A DNA stretch of 64,000 nucleotides. Origin: JALZDI01 sp035557095 (lineage in GTDB: Bacteria; Actinomycetota; Actinomycetes; Propionibacteriales; Nocardioidaceae). The number at the start of each line of letters is the position of its first letter. Within the stretch, counting starts at the first letter, position 1. The notes below the pieces were generated by a model. It was given only the letters and a program-made list of their open reading frames with translations, did no database searches and was not told where the DNA came from. The translations under genes and the position numbers were made by a program. The stretch covers positions 1 through 64,000 of the forward strand of contig DATMEB010000105.1 in NCBI GenBank assembly GCA_035557095.1, read 5' to 3'. Below are positions 36,540 through 44,815 of the stretch, piece by piece.

Positions 36540-37058
36540 ATGCAGCCACGTCCGACGCTCCTGCACAGCTGTGCCATGGCAGCCACGGCGGCCGAGGCGC
36601 GCTTCCGCATCGACGCGCCGATCGCGCCGTCGAGGGCAAGCCGGGTGGTCGCGCTCGACCAGGACGCCGCCACTGTGGTGCGCCAGGTCGCCACGCAACC
36701 GTGGGCGAGCGCGCGCTTCTTCGTCTACGACGACTCGCCGGGCTCGGCCAACGGCCACGGTGGGTCTGCTGACTCACTCAAGCTCCGGACGATGGACGGC
36801 TCGGTCGTCATGCTCGGGGAGACGCTGGCAGGGGTGGACGTCGCCGTGATGGTCGCGGCCGACGACGCCGGTGCCGTGGCGGCGCAGAGCATCGGCGCCG
36901 CCTGCACCGCCCGCGGGATCATGACCGCCGGCCTGGTGCTCAGCGACGGCGACCACGTGGGTCGTGCATTGTCCGCGCTGCGGCCGCACGCGCGCGTGCT
37001 GCTGGTTCCGGCCGAGCCGGACGACCTCGTCCAGCTGCTGACCGCGTTGCGGGCCTGA
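36540..37058 (+). CDS. Unknown protein between Rieske oxygenase and PanB-like genes
   Basis: A 172-residue protein that I do not recognise. It alternates strands and helices: AEARFRIDAPIAPS, RVVALDQDAATVVRQVA, RFFVYDDSPG, then VDVAVMVAADDAGAVAAQS and ARVLLVPAEPDDLVQLL. The second half looks Rossmann- or tubulin-like, but no glycine-rich nucleotide loop is present. Codon use matches the neighbours and the gene sits tightly between 36538 and 37060, so it is real. ATG follows the previous stop by one base. It may be an accessory or assembly factor for the oxygenase or PanB-like enzyme. Confidence 0.65.
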   Translation: MQPRPTLLHSCAMAATAAEARFRIDAPIAPSRASRVVALDQDAATVVRQVATQPWASARFFVYDDSPGSANGHGGSADSLKLRTMDGSVVMLGETLAGVDVAVMVAADDAGAVAAQSIGAACTARGIMTAGLVLSDGDHVGRALSALRPHARVLLVPAEPDDLVQLLTALRA

Positions 37059-37059
37059 C

Positions 37060-37893
37060 ATGGACCCGAATATCACGCTCCCCGCACTGACGCGGATGAA
37101 GCGGGAGGGTCACAAGATCGTGGGCGTGGTGGCCTGGGACTTCCACATGGCCCAGCTCGCCGACCGCGCCGGGGCAGACATCGTGTCGGTCGGCGACTCT
37201 GTCGGCGTGAACCTGTGGGGTCACGCCAACCCGCTCGAGGTCACCATGGACGAGATGCTGGTGGTGTGCCGGGCCGTGCGCCGCGGTGTTCGACGTGCCC
37301 TGGTCAGCTGCGACTTCCCGTTCGGGCCGTTGCAGGAGGGGCCCGACAGCGCCGTACGAGCCGCGATCCGCCTCGTCAAGCAGGCCGGCGTCGACGTCGT
37401 CAAGCTCGACGGTGCAGCCGAGCATCTCGAGGCCGTGCAGGCGGTCACGCGTGCCGGCATCCCCGTGTTCGCGCAGTTCGGCATCACCCCGCAGACCGCC
37501 CTGGCGTACGGCGTCGAGTACTCCGCGACGCCCTCGCACGACACCCAGGTGCCGGTCGAGATGCGCGACGAGCTCGTCGGGCAGGCCAAGCAGCTCGAGG
37601 CGGCCGGCGCGGCACTGCTGAACTTCACCAACTCCGGCCCCCGCGTGGGGCGGGCAGTCGCCGAGGCGGTCTCCGTGCCGGTGCTCGGTGGTGCCGGCGG
37701 CGGACCCTGGCTCGACGGCCGGATCCGGATGGCACATGCCGCCATCGGATACGCTGCGTCGGCGGTCGACGACCCGCCCGACACCTACGCCAACGTCGCC
37801 CGGGTCACGCTCGATGCGCTCACTGCCTACGCCGACGACGTACGGTCGGGGCGGCAGGTCAAGGGTGGCATCCCGGTACCGCCCGCGACGTAG
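37060..37893 (+). CDS. PanB-like (ketopantoate hydroxymethyltransferase family) protein with altered active site
   Basis: A 277-residue PEP/pyruvate-superfamily barrel similar to PanB: VVAWDFHMAQLADRAGAD, VGDSVGVNLWG with the metal-binding Asp near residue 46, and VSCDFPFG with the second Asp near residue 86 are kept. The PanB region LECVP that carries the base Glu181 reads ALLNFTNSGP, with Asn in its place, and VKLEGG reads VKLDGA. It is therefore unlikely to be a normal pantothenate enzyme. It lies in the oxygenase operon, two bases after the preceding gene. A C1 or oxaloacetate/pyruvate-type aldol step is possible. Confidence 0.8.
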   Translation: MDPNITLPALTRMKREGHKIVGVVAWDFHMAQLADRAGADIVSVGDSVGVNLWGHANPLEVTMDEMLVVCRAVRRGVRRALVSCDFPFGPLQEGPDSAVRAAIRLVKQAGVDVVKLDGAAEHLEAVQAVTRAGIPVFAQFGITPQTALAYGVEYSATPSHDTQVPVEMRDELVGQAKQLEAAGAALLNFTNSGPRVGRAVAEAVSVPVLGGAGGGPWLDGRIRMAHAAIGYAASAVDDPPDTYANVARVTLDALTAYADDVRSGRQVKGGIPVPPAT

Positions 37894-37953
37894 TCCGGCA
37901 GTACGCGGAAGCACAGGCAGCTGCCGAACAGCGCATCGGAAAGGATGGCGACG

Positions 37954-38808
37954 ATGCCCACTGCCGTCATCGACGGGCTCAGCACGCGCTACCAGGTGAC
38001 GGGCTCGGGCCCGCCGCTGCTGATGTTCTCCCCGGGGGGGTTCGACTCCAACCTCGAGGCCTGGCGGACCGTGGGCATCTACCGCCGGCTGAACCTCCTG
38101 GAGCACCTGGGCAAGAGCTACACCTGCGTGACGTTCGACCGTCGTGAGTCCGGGCAGTCCGGCGGCCGGGTCGAGCGACTCTCCTGGGCGCACTACGTCG
38201 CACAGGCCAAGGGCCTGCTCGACCACCTCGACATCACCGAGGCCCACCTGATGGGTGGCTGTGTCGGCTGCTCGACGGTCGCGGCGTTCGCAGCCGCCTA
38301 CCCGGCCACCGTCCGGAGCATGGTGCTGTTCTCGCCCGCCGGCGGCGTGAAGTACCGGATGAAGCAGCAGGACCGCTTCGCACGACACCTGGCGTACGTC
38401 GAGGAGCAGGGACTCGCGCAAGTGGTCGCGCTGGCGCGCAGTCATGACCTGGGGTTCACCCAGGATCCCCGGGTCGGGCCCTGGGTCACGGTGATCCGCA
38501 ACGACGACGACTTCGCGCGCGAGTATGCGGATCTCGATGCCGAACGCTACGGCGTCGTGGTCAGCGGGATGTCACGCATCTTGTTCGACCGTGACACGGT
38601 GCCCGGACCCGAGCCGGAGGACCTGCTGCGGCTGGACGTCCCGGCGCTGGTCGTACCGGGTCAGGACACCTCGCACGCCACGTCGGCTGCGAGGTACCTC
38701 GAGGAGTGCCTGCCGGTCGCGGAGTACTGGGACGTGCCCGTTTCGGAACAGACCGAGGAGACCGTGCCGGCTCGCATCCTGGAGTTCCTCGACGCGCAGC
38801 GGGTTTGA
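37954..38808 (+). CDS. Alpha/beta hydrolase with a cysteine at the nucleophile elbow
   Basis: A 284-residue alpha/beta hydrolase. The elbow reads GGCVGCST near residue 94, placing Cys where GxSxG enzymes have Ser; VPGQDTSHAT near residue 236 supplies Asp and His. Cysteine nucleophiles are known in dienelactone hydrolases. ATG 37954 is preferred over 37945 because GGAAAGG ends nine bases before it and abuts the earlier ATG. Last gene of the operon starting at the Rieske promoter, tail to tail with the RpiB-like gene. It may open a lactone or a ring-cleavage product. Confidence 0.83.
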   Translation: MPTAVIDGLSTRYQVTGSGPPLLMFSPGGFDSNLEAWRTVGIYRRLNLLEHLGKSYTCVTFDRRESGQSGGRVERLSWAHYVAQAKGLLDHLDITEAHLMGGCVGCSTVAAFAAAYPATVRSMVLFSPAGGVKYRMKQQDRFARHLAYVEEQGLAQVVALARSHDLGFTQDPRVGPWVTVIRNDDDFAREYADLDAERYGVVVSGMSRILFDRDTVPGPEPEDLLRLDVPALVVPGQDTSHATSAARYLEECLPVAEYWDVPVSEQTEETVPARILEFLDAQRV

Positions 38809-38821
38809 GCCTGAGCGTTTG

Positions 38822-39298
38822 TCATGGCCGGCTGTCCTCCGGGGCAGTCACGAGGGACTCGCCGCGCTCGAGGGCGGCGATCTGGTCGAGCCGCCGCTGG
38901 TGACGTCCACCCTTGAACGGCGTCGTCAGCCACGTCGCGGTGATCTCCTCGGCCTCCGGCACCGTGACCACCTTCGCACCCATGACCAGCACGTTGGCGT
39001 CGTTGTTGCCACGCGAGATCTCGGTGCTGAACCGGGTGTGGCACACGCCGGCGCGAACCCCGGGGATCTTGTTGCACGCGATGACCTCGCCCTGGCCACT
39101 GCCACCGAGCACGATCCCGCGGTCGGTCACGTGGTCGGCGACCCTGTGCGCGACGTCGGCGCACAGCGCGGGGTAGTCCACCTCCGCGTCCCCGTGCGTT
39201 CCCCGGTCGTCGACGTCGTGGCCCTGGGCCTCCAGCCACGCGACGAGGTGCGTCTTCATGGCCACGGCATTGTGGTCGGCGGCGATCGCGATGCGCAT
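38822..39298 (-). CDS. RpiB/LacAB-family sugar phosphate isomerase-like protein
   Basis: A 158-residue RpiB-fold protein. It has the actinobacterial form GGSGQGEVIACNKIPG, with Glu as base instead of the Cys of E. coli RpiB, and GGRHQRRLDQIAAL at the end. The usual SREHNDANVL reads SRGNNDANVL, so a conserved His is Asn. It follows the Pht5-like gene by nine bases on the same strand, in a catabolic rather than pentose-phosphate setting. It may be a paralogue with a new substrate rather than the housekeeping isomerase. Confidence 0.82.
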   Translation of the reverse strand: MRIAIAADHNAVAMKTHLVAWLEAQGHDVDDRGTHGDAEVDYPALCADVAHRVADHVTDRGIVLGGSGQGEVIACNKIPGVRAGVCHTRFSTEISRGNNDANVLVMGAKVVTVPEAEEITATWLTTPFKGGRHQRRLDQIAALERGESLVTAPEDSRP

Positions 39299-39307
39299 GT
39301 CCGCCGC

Positions 39308-40267
39308 TCACACCCTGCTCAGGTCGTGCGTGCCCTTCGCGAACAGCGACTCCACCGGCACCGGCCGGTCGAGGATGCGCTGCGTCACCGCGTGGTCGAT
39401 GAGCTGCTCGATCATCGGGAGGTTGGGACCGATGCCGTAGGGCAGGGGGTCGGCGCCCGTGACTTCCAGGACACGCTGGTACATGACGTCGGCGGGTGTC
39501 GGCTCGTCGATCGCCTCGCGGCGAAGCCGCTCGACGTACGCGTCCTTGGCCTCGGCGAAGGCGTCGAAGACCGCCGTTGCCAGGTCTGGATGCGCCTCGA
39601 GCAGGTCGTCGCGGACCACCACGAGGTGGTTGATCGGGTACAGGCCGCGATCGCGCAGGGACGCGAAGCCCGCCTGCACCGGGTCGGCGATCAACGGGCC
39701 GACGTCGGGGTGGTCGATGCTGCCCCCGATGGTCGCGGCCAGGTCACCTTCGATGAGCATCGACTCCAGGTCCTGTCCGTCGCCCATGGGCACGACGTTG
39801 TCCGGCGGGCGGTACTCGGCGACGTGCTCGTCGCCGGAGAGGACCCACGTGACCTTGCTCAGGTCGACGTCGTACTCGTCCTGCAGGATCGCTCTGGCCC
39901 ACACCCCGGTGGTCACCGTGTAGCCGCGGTTGACGCCCACCTTCTGTCCCTCGAGGTCCTTGGGGTCCCGGATGCCGGCTCGGGTGTTGCCGAGGATCGC
40001 GCCGTGGTGGAAGCCGCGAACGAGGAAGACCGGTAGGGCGGTCAGCTGCTTGCCGTGCGCCTTCGCGCAGAGGTAGGTCGTGAAGGCCATCTCGCTGACG
40101 TCGAACTCGAGGTCGCGGACCATGCGGCGGAAGCCCTGTACGAGGACCGGCACATCCTCGAACGCGAACGTGTAGCCGTCCGGGGTGACGGTGCCGTCCT
40201 TGAGCGCCTGGTTGTTGCCCTGCGTTCGTGTCATGGTGCGCAAGAGCGTGTCGGCCATTTCGGCCAT
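39308..40267 (-). CDS. Pht5-like (4,5-dihydroxyphthalate decarboxylase family) protein, first copy
   Basis: A 319-residue protein of the family that holds 4,5-dihydroxyphthalate decarboxylase and resembles periplasmic binding proteins. VTPDGYTFAFEDVP, DLEFDVSEMAFTTYL and LTALPVFLVRGFHHGAI follow the Pht5 pattern. No signal peptide or lipobox is present, so it is cytoplasmic and more likely an enzyme than a transport receptor. ATG 40267 has GGAGG just upstream. It leads a two-gene operon whose control region holds a palindrome at 40375. A true decarboxylase function is inference. Confidence 0.75.
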   Translation of the reverse strand: MAEMADTLLRTMTRTQGNNQALKDGTVTPDGYTFAFEDVPVLVQGFRRMVRDLEFDVSEMAFTTYLCAKAHGKQLTALPVFLVRGFHHGAILGNTRAGIRDPKDLEGQKVGVNRGYTVTTGVWARAILQDEYDVDLSKVTWVLSGDEHVAEYRPPDNVVPMGDGQDLESMLIEGDLAATIGGSIDHPDVGPLIADPVQAGFASLRDRGLYPINHLVVVRDDLLEAHPDLATAVFDAFAEAKDAYVERLRREAIDEPTPADVMYQRVLEVTGADPLPYGIGPNLPMIEQLIDHAVTQRILDRPVPVESLFAKGTHDLSRV

Positions 40268-40361
40268 GCTGCCTCCGTGTGACCTGGCTCGCCGCCGAGC
40301 CGGCGTTGCCGCGCCGAGCCAGGGGCAACCCGGCACGGCAACGCCGATGAGGCGTCGACCG

Positions 40362-40385
40362 TACCATGGTATTATGGGCTAACCT
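40362..40385. promoter_or_regulatory. Divergent control region with GntR/FadR-type operator
   Basis: TGGGCTAACCT (40375-40385; AGGTTAGCCCA on the other strand) matches the consensus at 9 of 11 positions. TACCATGGTA (40362-40371) is a perfect ten-base palindrome beside it, and a -10-like TATTAT (40370-40375) faces the alcohol dehydrogenase gene. Both divergent operons (starts 40267 and 40445) could be controlled here. Confidence 0.6.
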
Positions 40386-40444
40386 TAATGCCTTGGGCGC
40401 CACCATCGTGTGGCCGTCGTCCGACCCCACGAGTGAGGAGCGGC

Positions 40445-41584
40445 ATGGGCGAGCAGGTGCTGGCAGCGGTGCGGACGGCACCGAGGACGACCGAGCTGCG
40501 CGAGTACCCACTGCCGGACGTGCCCGACGACGCGGCCCTGCTGCAGGTCGAGGTGGCGGGGATCTGCGGCACCGACGTGAAGATGTACTCCCGGCCGCCG
40601 TTTCGCGATCCGGTCATCATGGGGCACGAGAACGTCGGAGTGATCGCCCACGCCGGCGCCAGGTTCCAGGAGCGGCACGGGCTGCGTGACGGCGACCGCG
40701 TGTTCGTCGAGCACTACGTCGGATGCTTCCGCTGCGAGTGGTGCCACAAGGGCGAGTACCGGCACTGCGAGGCCACCGACTGGCGGACCAACCCCGATGC
40801 CCGCCGCTACGGGTACACCTCCGCGGAGAATCCCTATCACCTCTGGGGCGGGTTCTCGCAGTACATGTACCTGCCGTGGAACGCCGTCATCCACCGAGTG
40901 CCCGATGGCGTGTCCGCGGAGCTTGCCGGACTCGTCACGCCGTTGTCGAACGGCATCGAGTGGGCGCTGTTCGCGGCCGGTGTCGGCTACGGCGCATCGG
41001 TGCTGATCCAGGGCCCGGGCCAGCAGGGCCTGTCGCAGGTGGTCGCCTGCAAGCAGGCGGGCGCCTCCTGCATCATCGTGACCGGCACCGCGCGAGACTC
41101 TGCGCGACTGGAGCTGGCACGGGCGTTGGGAGCCGACCACGTGATCGACGTCGAGGAGCGCGACGCGCTCGCACAGGTCAGGGACGTCACCGGCGGCAAG
41201 GGTGTCGACTTCGTGCTCGACTGCACCGCGGGTGCCGGGGTCGCACCGGTGCTGCTGGGCATCGACGCCCTCAAGCGCCGCGAGGGCACGCTCCTGATCC
41301 AGGGCGAGCTGGCCGCGTTCCCGGACTTCCCGGTCAAGAAGGTCACGGAGAAGGCCATCACGATCAAGAGCGCCCGCGGGCACAGCTACCGGGCCTGTGA
41401 GCTGGCCCTCGAGCAGCTGGCGTCGGGCAGGTTCCCGCTGGAGCGGCTGAGCACGCACCGGTTCGGGCTCGGCGACGTCGACCGGGCGATCCGCTACCTC
41501 GGCGGGGAGACCGACGACGACGTCATCCACATCTCGCTGATGCCCTGGTCCGAGCAGGTGGCAGGAGGAGGGGCAGCACGATGA
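40445..41584 (+). CDS. Zinc-dependent alcohol dehydrogenase (sorbitol/threonine dehydrogenase-like)
   Basis: A 379-residue zinc MDR enzyme. Catalytic zinc residues lie in GICGTD near residue 40 and MGHENVG near residue 59; structural zinc ligands are the four Cys of CFRCEWCHKGEYRHC near residues 97-111; the NAD-binding GPGQQG is near residue 190. ATG 40445 is preferred because GAGGAG precedes it. It is chained to the LigK-like gene by a 4-base overlap, so it supplies or consumes a pathway alcohol in the lower aromatic route. Confidence 0.88.
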   Translation: MGEQVLAAVRTAPRTTELREYPLPDVPDDAALLQVEVAGICGTDVKMYSRPPFRDPVIMGHENVGVIAHAGARFQERHGLRDGDRVFVEHYVGCFRCEWCHKGEYRHCEATDWRTNPDARRYGYTSAENPYHLWGGFSQYMYLPWNAVIHRVPDGVSAELAGLVTPLSNGIEWALFAAGVGYGASVLIQGPGQQGLSQVVACKQAGASCIIVTGTARDSARLELARALGADHVIDVEERDALAQVRDVTGGKGVDFVLDCTAGAGVAPVLLGIDALKRREGTLLIQGELAAFPDFPVKKVTEKAITIKSARGHSYRACELALEQLASGRFPLERLSTHRFGLGDVDRAIRYLGGETDDDVIHISLMPWSEQVAGGGAAR

Positions 41585-42270
41585 GCGTCGTCGTACGCAA
41601 CCCGCGCAGGGCCGACCGCAGCGTCACCGACGCGTTGGCGGAGTACGGCGTGGCCACGGTGCACGAGGCCCAGGGCCGCACCGGCCTGCTGTCGGCACAG
41701 ATCAACCCGATCTTCCCGGGCGCGCACGTCTCCGGCACCGCTGTGACGGTCAGCGTGCCGCCCGCTGACAACTGGATGCTGCACGTCGCCATGGAGCAGT
41801 GCCGTGACGGCGACATCCTGGTCGTGGCTCCTACGTCTCCGTCCGAGGCGGGCTACTTCGGCGGGCTGTTGGCGACCGCCGCGCGCGCCCGCGGCGTGCG
41901 GGGCGCGGTGCTCGACACGGGCTGTCGTGACGTCGCAGAGCTCCGGCACGAGGGCTTCCCGGTCTGGTCCCGGTGCGTATCGGCGACGGGAACCGTCAAG
42001 GAGACCCTTGGTTCGGTCAACGTCCCGCTGGTGTGCGCCGGGCAGCTCGTGCAGCCCGGCGACGTGGTGGTGGCCGACGACGACGGCGTGGTCGTGGTTC
42101 CGCGCGACGACGCCGGCACGGTGCTGAAGGCCGCACGCGAGCGGGAGGAGAAGGAGGCACGCACGCGCGCCCGCTACGAACGCGGCGAGCTGAGTCTCGA
42201 CGTGCACGGCATGCGCGAGCGGCTCGCCCGCAAGGGCCTCACCTACGTCGACGACGCGCCGGACGCCTGA
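41581..42270 (+). CDS. ligK: 4-carboxy-4-hydroxy-2-oxoadipate aldolase, LigK/ProA type (RraA family)
   Basis: A 229-residue RraA-family class II aldolase. The G-x20-R-D signature is present, with Arg116 and Asp117 in LDTGCRDVAEL; GTVKETLGSVNVPLVCAGQL and GDVVVADDDGVVVVPR match LigK, ProA and GalC closely. These enzymes split 4-carboxy-4-hydroxy-2-oxoadipate into pyruvate and oxaloacetate and can also decarboxylate oxaloacetate. It overlaps the alcohol dehydrogenase stop (ATGA) and precedes the LigJ-like hydratase that makes its substrate. The pairing makes this call strong. Confidence 0.88.
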   Translation: MSVVVRNPRRADRSVTDALAEYGVATVHEAQGRTGLLSAQINPIFPGAHVSGTAVTVSVPPADNWMLHVAMEQCRDGDILVVAPTSPSEAGYFGGLLATAARARGVRGAVLDTGCRDVAELRHEGFPVWSRCVSATGTVKETLGSVNVPLVCAGQLVQPGDVVVADDDGVVVVPRDDAGTVLKAAREREEKEARTRARYERGELSLDVHGMRERLARKGLTYVDDAPDA

Positions 42271-42313
42271 CTATGGTCGATGCCCCGACCGAGCCGACGG
42301 AGAGCCCCTTCGC

Positions 42314-43336
42314 ATGATCATCGACTGTCACGGCCACTTCACGACGACACCGCCCGAGCACCAGCAGTTCCGTGACGCGCAGAAGGCATGGCTCGGTGAC
42401 CCGGGGCTGCCGGAACCCAAGCCGGTCGACATCAGCGACGACGCGGTGCGCGCGAGCATCGAGGCCAACCAGCTGCGCATGCTGCGCGAGCGCGGCGGCG
42501 ACCTGATGGTGTTCTCACCGAGGGCATCGGCGATGGAGCACCACGTCGCCGACACGGCGGTCGCCGCGGCATGGGCACGGGCGTCGAACGACCTCGTGCA
42601 CCGGGTGGTGGGACTGTTCCCCGAGCACTTCGCCGGCGTGTGCCAGCTTCCGCAGACCCCGGGCGGGTCGCTGGACGACAGCCTGCACGAGCTGCGCCGG
42701 TGCGTGGAGGACCTGGGCTTCGTGGGGTGCAATGTCAACCCGGACCCGTCCGGCGGTCACTGGACGTCCCGGCCGATGACCGACGAGTACTGGTTCCCGC
42801 TGTACGAGCTGATGGTCGAGCTCGACGTTCCCGGGATGATCCACGTGTCGGCATCCTGCAACCCGAACTTCCATGCGCTGGGCGCGCACTACCTCAACGC
42901 GGACACGTCGGTGTTCATGCAGCTGGTCGAGGGGGACCTTTTCGCGCGGTTCCCGACGCTGCGGTTCGTGATCCCGCACGGAGGCGGCGCCGTCCCGTAC
43001 CACTGGGGGCGCTTCCGCGGCCTCGCGGACAGGCTGGGCCGACCGGAGCTCGGCGGGCACGTGATGAACAACGTCTTCTTCGACACCTGCGTCTACCACC
43101 AGGCCGGGATCGACCTGCTGCACCAGGTGATCCCGGCCGACAACATCCTGTTCGCCTCGGAGATGCTGGGCGCCGTACGCGGGGTCGACCCCGAGACCGG
43201 TCACTACTGGGACGACACATTGCGCTACGTCGACAACCTCGCCCTGACCGACACTGACCGACGCAAGATCACGGAGCTCAATGCCCGGCGCGTCTATCCG
43301 CGTCTCGACGCCCGGCTGGTCGCGGCCGGTCGCTGA
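42314..43336 (+). CDS. ligJ: 4-oxalomesaconate hydratase, LigJ type (amidohydrolase family)
   Basis: A 340-residue amidohydrolase-fold hydratase aligning along its length with Sphingobium LigJ. Zinc ligands His6, His8, His177 and Glu283 and active-site His222 all match LigJ (offset of one for the later ones); also shared are FSPRASAM, GCNVNPDPSGGHW and PHGGGAVPYHWGRFRGLAD. LigJ adds water to 4-oxalomesaconate, giving 4-carboxy-4-hydroxy-2-oxoadipate for the aldolase next door. This fixes the lower pathway as gallate or protocatechuate 4,5-type cleavage. Confidence 0.92.
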   Translation: MIIDCHGHFTTTPPEHQQFRDAQKAWLGDPGLPEPKPVDISDDAVRASIEANQLRMLRERGGDLMVFSPRASAMEHHVADTAVAAAWARASNDLVHRVVGLFPEHFAGVCQLPQTPGGSLDDSLHELRRCVEDLGFVGCNVNPDPSGGHWTSRPMTDEYWFPLYELMVELDVPGMIHVSASCNPNFHALGAHYLNADTSVFMQLVEGDLFARFPTLRFVIPHGGGAVPYHWGRFRGLADRLGRPELGGHVMNNVFFDTCVYHQAGIDLLHQVIPADNILFASEMLGAVRGVDPETGHYWDDTLRYVDNLALTDTDRRKITELNARRVYPRLDARLVAAGR

Positions 43337-43343
43337 CGTCTGG

Positions 43344-44600
43344 TCAGACCGCGCCGGCGGGGACGAAGAGGCTCTTCAGGGGTACGCCCGGGTTGACGGC
43401 CATGTCCGCGTCGATGCTCGCGCCCTCGGACAGTGCCTTGCGGACGGTCATGTAGTCGACGGTCCGGTTCACCGCGTCGACGGCCAGCAGCCGTCCGTCG
43501 CGGTAGTACAGGACCGAGAACTGCTCCGTCTCGGGCTCGCCGCGTACGACGCACCGGTCGTAGCCGTGGTTCAGTCCCGCGATCTGCAGCTTCAGGTCGT
43601 GCTGGTCGGACCAGAACCATGGGACGGCCTGGCTGTCCTCAGGTCTGCCGACCAGGGTGGCGGCCGCGACCCGGGCCTGCGCCACCGCGTTCTGGACCGA
43701 CTCGAGACGGACCAGGCCCTCTCCGGTGACCGGATGGGGCAGCACCGTGCAGTCGCCCGCGGCGACGATGGCCGGCTCGCTCGTGCGCGCGTGCGCGTTG
43801 ACCACGATGCCGCCGTCGCACTCCAGGCCCAGCTGCTCGGCGAGCTCGGTACGCGGGACGAGGCCGACGCCGACCAGCACCAGGTCCGCGGGCAGAACGG
43901 TGCCGTCGCCGAGCTGGACTCCGCTGACGTGCCCGTCGTCCCCGATGAATGCGGTCACCCGTGTCGACAGCAGCACCGTCGTTCCTCGCCGGGCATGCGC
44001 CCACCGGTAGAACTCCGACACCACCGGGGCGACCGCCCGCGACAGCAGCCGCTCGGCGGCCTCGACGACGGTGACGGCCTTGCCGGCCGCCCGCGCCGCC
44101 GCGGCCGCCTCGAGCCCGATGAACCCACCCCCGACGATCACCACCTGCGTAGCCGAGTCCAGCCGCGCACGCACCCGGGTGGCGTCGTCGACGTCGCGCA
44201 GGTAGGTGATCCCGTCGAGGCGGTCCCCGGGTACCTGCAGCCGTCTGGGGCGGCCACCGACCGCCAGCGCCAGCCGGTCGAACGGAAGCGTGCGTCCGGT
44301 GCGTGTTGCCGCCACCCCTGAGACCTCACGGCCGCGGCGCGAGAGCTCGATCGAGGTGACCCGTTCACCGCAGACGAGATCGATGCCGGCCTGGCTGTAG
44401 AACTCGGAGGTGCGGAAGGGCAGCGCGCTCGCATCGATCCCTCCGGAGAGGTACGCCTTCGACAGCGGTGGCCGCTGGTACGGCGGGTGCTGTTCCGCGC
44501 CGACAAGCGTGATCGGCTCCTCGTCCCCGAGCGCGCGCAGGGACACGGCGAGCTGAAGGCCGGCCTGGCTTGCGCCGACGATCAGCGTGCCCGGGCTCAT
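43344..44600 (-). CDS. Ferredoxin reductase (FAD, NAD(P)H)
   Basis: A 418-residue rhodocoxin/putidaredoxin reductase-type flavoprotein. The FAD motif GASQAG is at residues 9-14, PPYQRPPLSKAYL near residue 38, the NADH motif GGGFIG near residue 156, and GDCTVLP near residue 284. The ATG at 44600 begins the fold; an upstream start would add 40 unrelated residues. A minus-strand -10 TATAAT (44670-44665) precedes it. It likely feeds the ferredoxin and Rieske oxygenase 8 kb away and shares a control region with the bicupin gene at 44816. Confidence 0.88.
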   Translation of the reverse strand: MSPGTLIVGASQAGLQLAVSLRALGDEEPITLVGAEQHPPYQRPPLSKAYLSGGIDASALPFRTSEFYSQAGIDLVCGERVTSIELSRRGREVSGVAATRTGRTLPFDRLALAVGGRPRRLQVPGDRLDGITYLRDVDDATRVRARLDSATQVVIVGGGFIGLEAAAAARAAGKAVTVVEAAERLLSRAVAPVVSEFYRWAHARRGTTVLLSTRVTAFIGDDGHVSGVQLGDGTVLPADLVLVGVGLVPRTELAEQLGLECDGGIVVNAHARTSEPAIVAAGDCTVLPHPVTGEGLVRLESVQNAVAQARVAAATLVGRPEDSQAVPWFWSDQHDLKLQIAGLNHGYDRCVVRGEPETEQFSVLYYRDGRLLAVDAVNRTVDYMTVRKALSEGASIDADMAVNPGVPLKSLFVPAGAV

Positions 44601-44664
44601 GACCGGGCCGTGCTGGAGGCGGGGGTGGCATGCATGGCGAAGTCTCCGACGGAAAGGTCTGTTG

Positions 44665-44670
44665 ATTATA
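44665..44670 (-). promoter_or_regulatory. Candidate -10 of the ferredoxin reductase gene
   Basis: ATTATA on the plus strand reads TATAAT on the minus strand, a perfect -10, 65 bases upstream of the ATG at 44600. The -35 is weak. GGTGG just upstream on the minus strand is part of a half-operator-like TGGTATA. Confidence 0.45.
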
Positions 44671-44740
44671 CCACCGCGTCCTGGCCGGTGACCGGCCCTG
44701 TGCGCGAGAGTGGACACCACGACACCCTCAGATTATGCTC

Positions 44741-44757
44741 CAATGGTCAAACCATTG
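44741..44757. promoter_or_regulatory. GntR/FadR-type operator, near-perfect, upstream of first bicupin gene
   Basis: CAATGGTCAAACCATTG has seven-base perfect arms around CAA and contains TGGTCAAACCA (44744-44754). A -10-like TATGCT (44734-44739) sits just upstream, so binding would block the start of transcription toward 44816. Confidence 0.72.
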
Positions 44758-44815
44758 AGCAAGGTCGGACGAGTTCCGCCCCCGTCCCGGAGGCGCGCGC
44801 AGCAGGAGGAGACGC

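Noticed and set aside
44362..44815. Frame extending the ferredoxin reductase upstream to 44720
   Set aside because: The added 40 residues are unlike the family, cross the minus-strand -10 (44670-44665), and the fold begins at the ATG at 44600.
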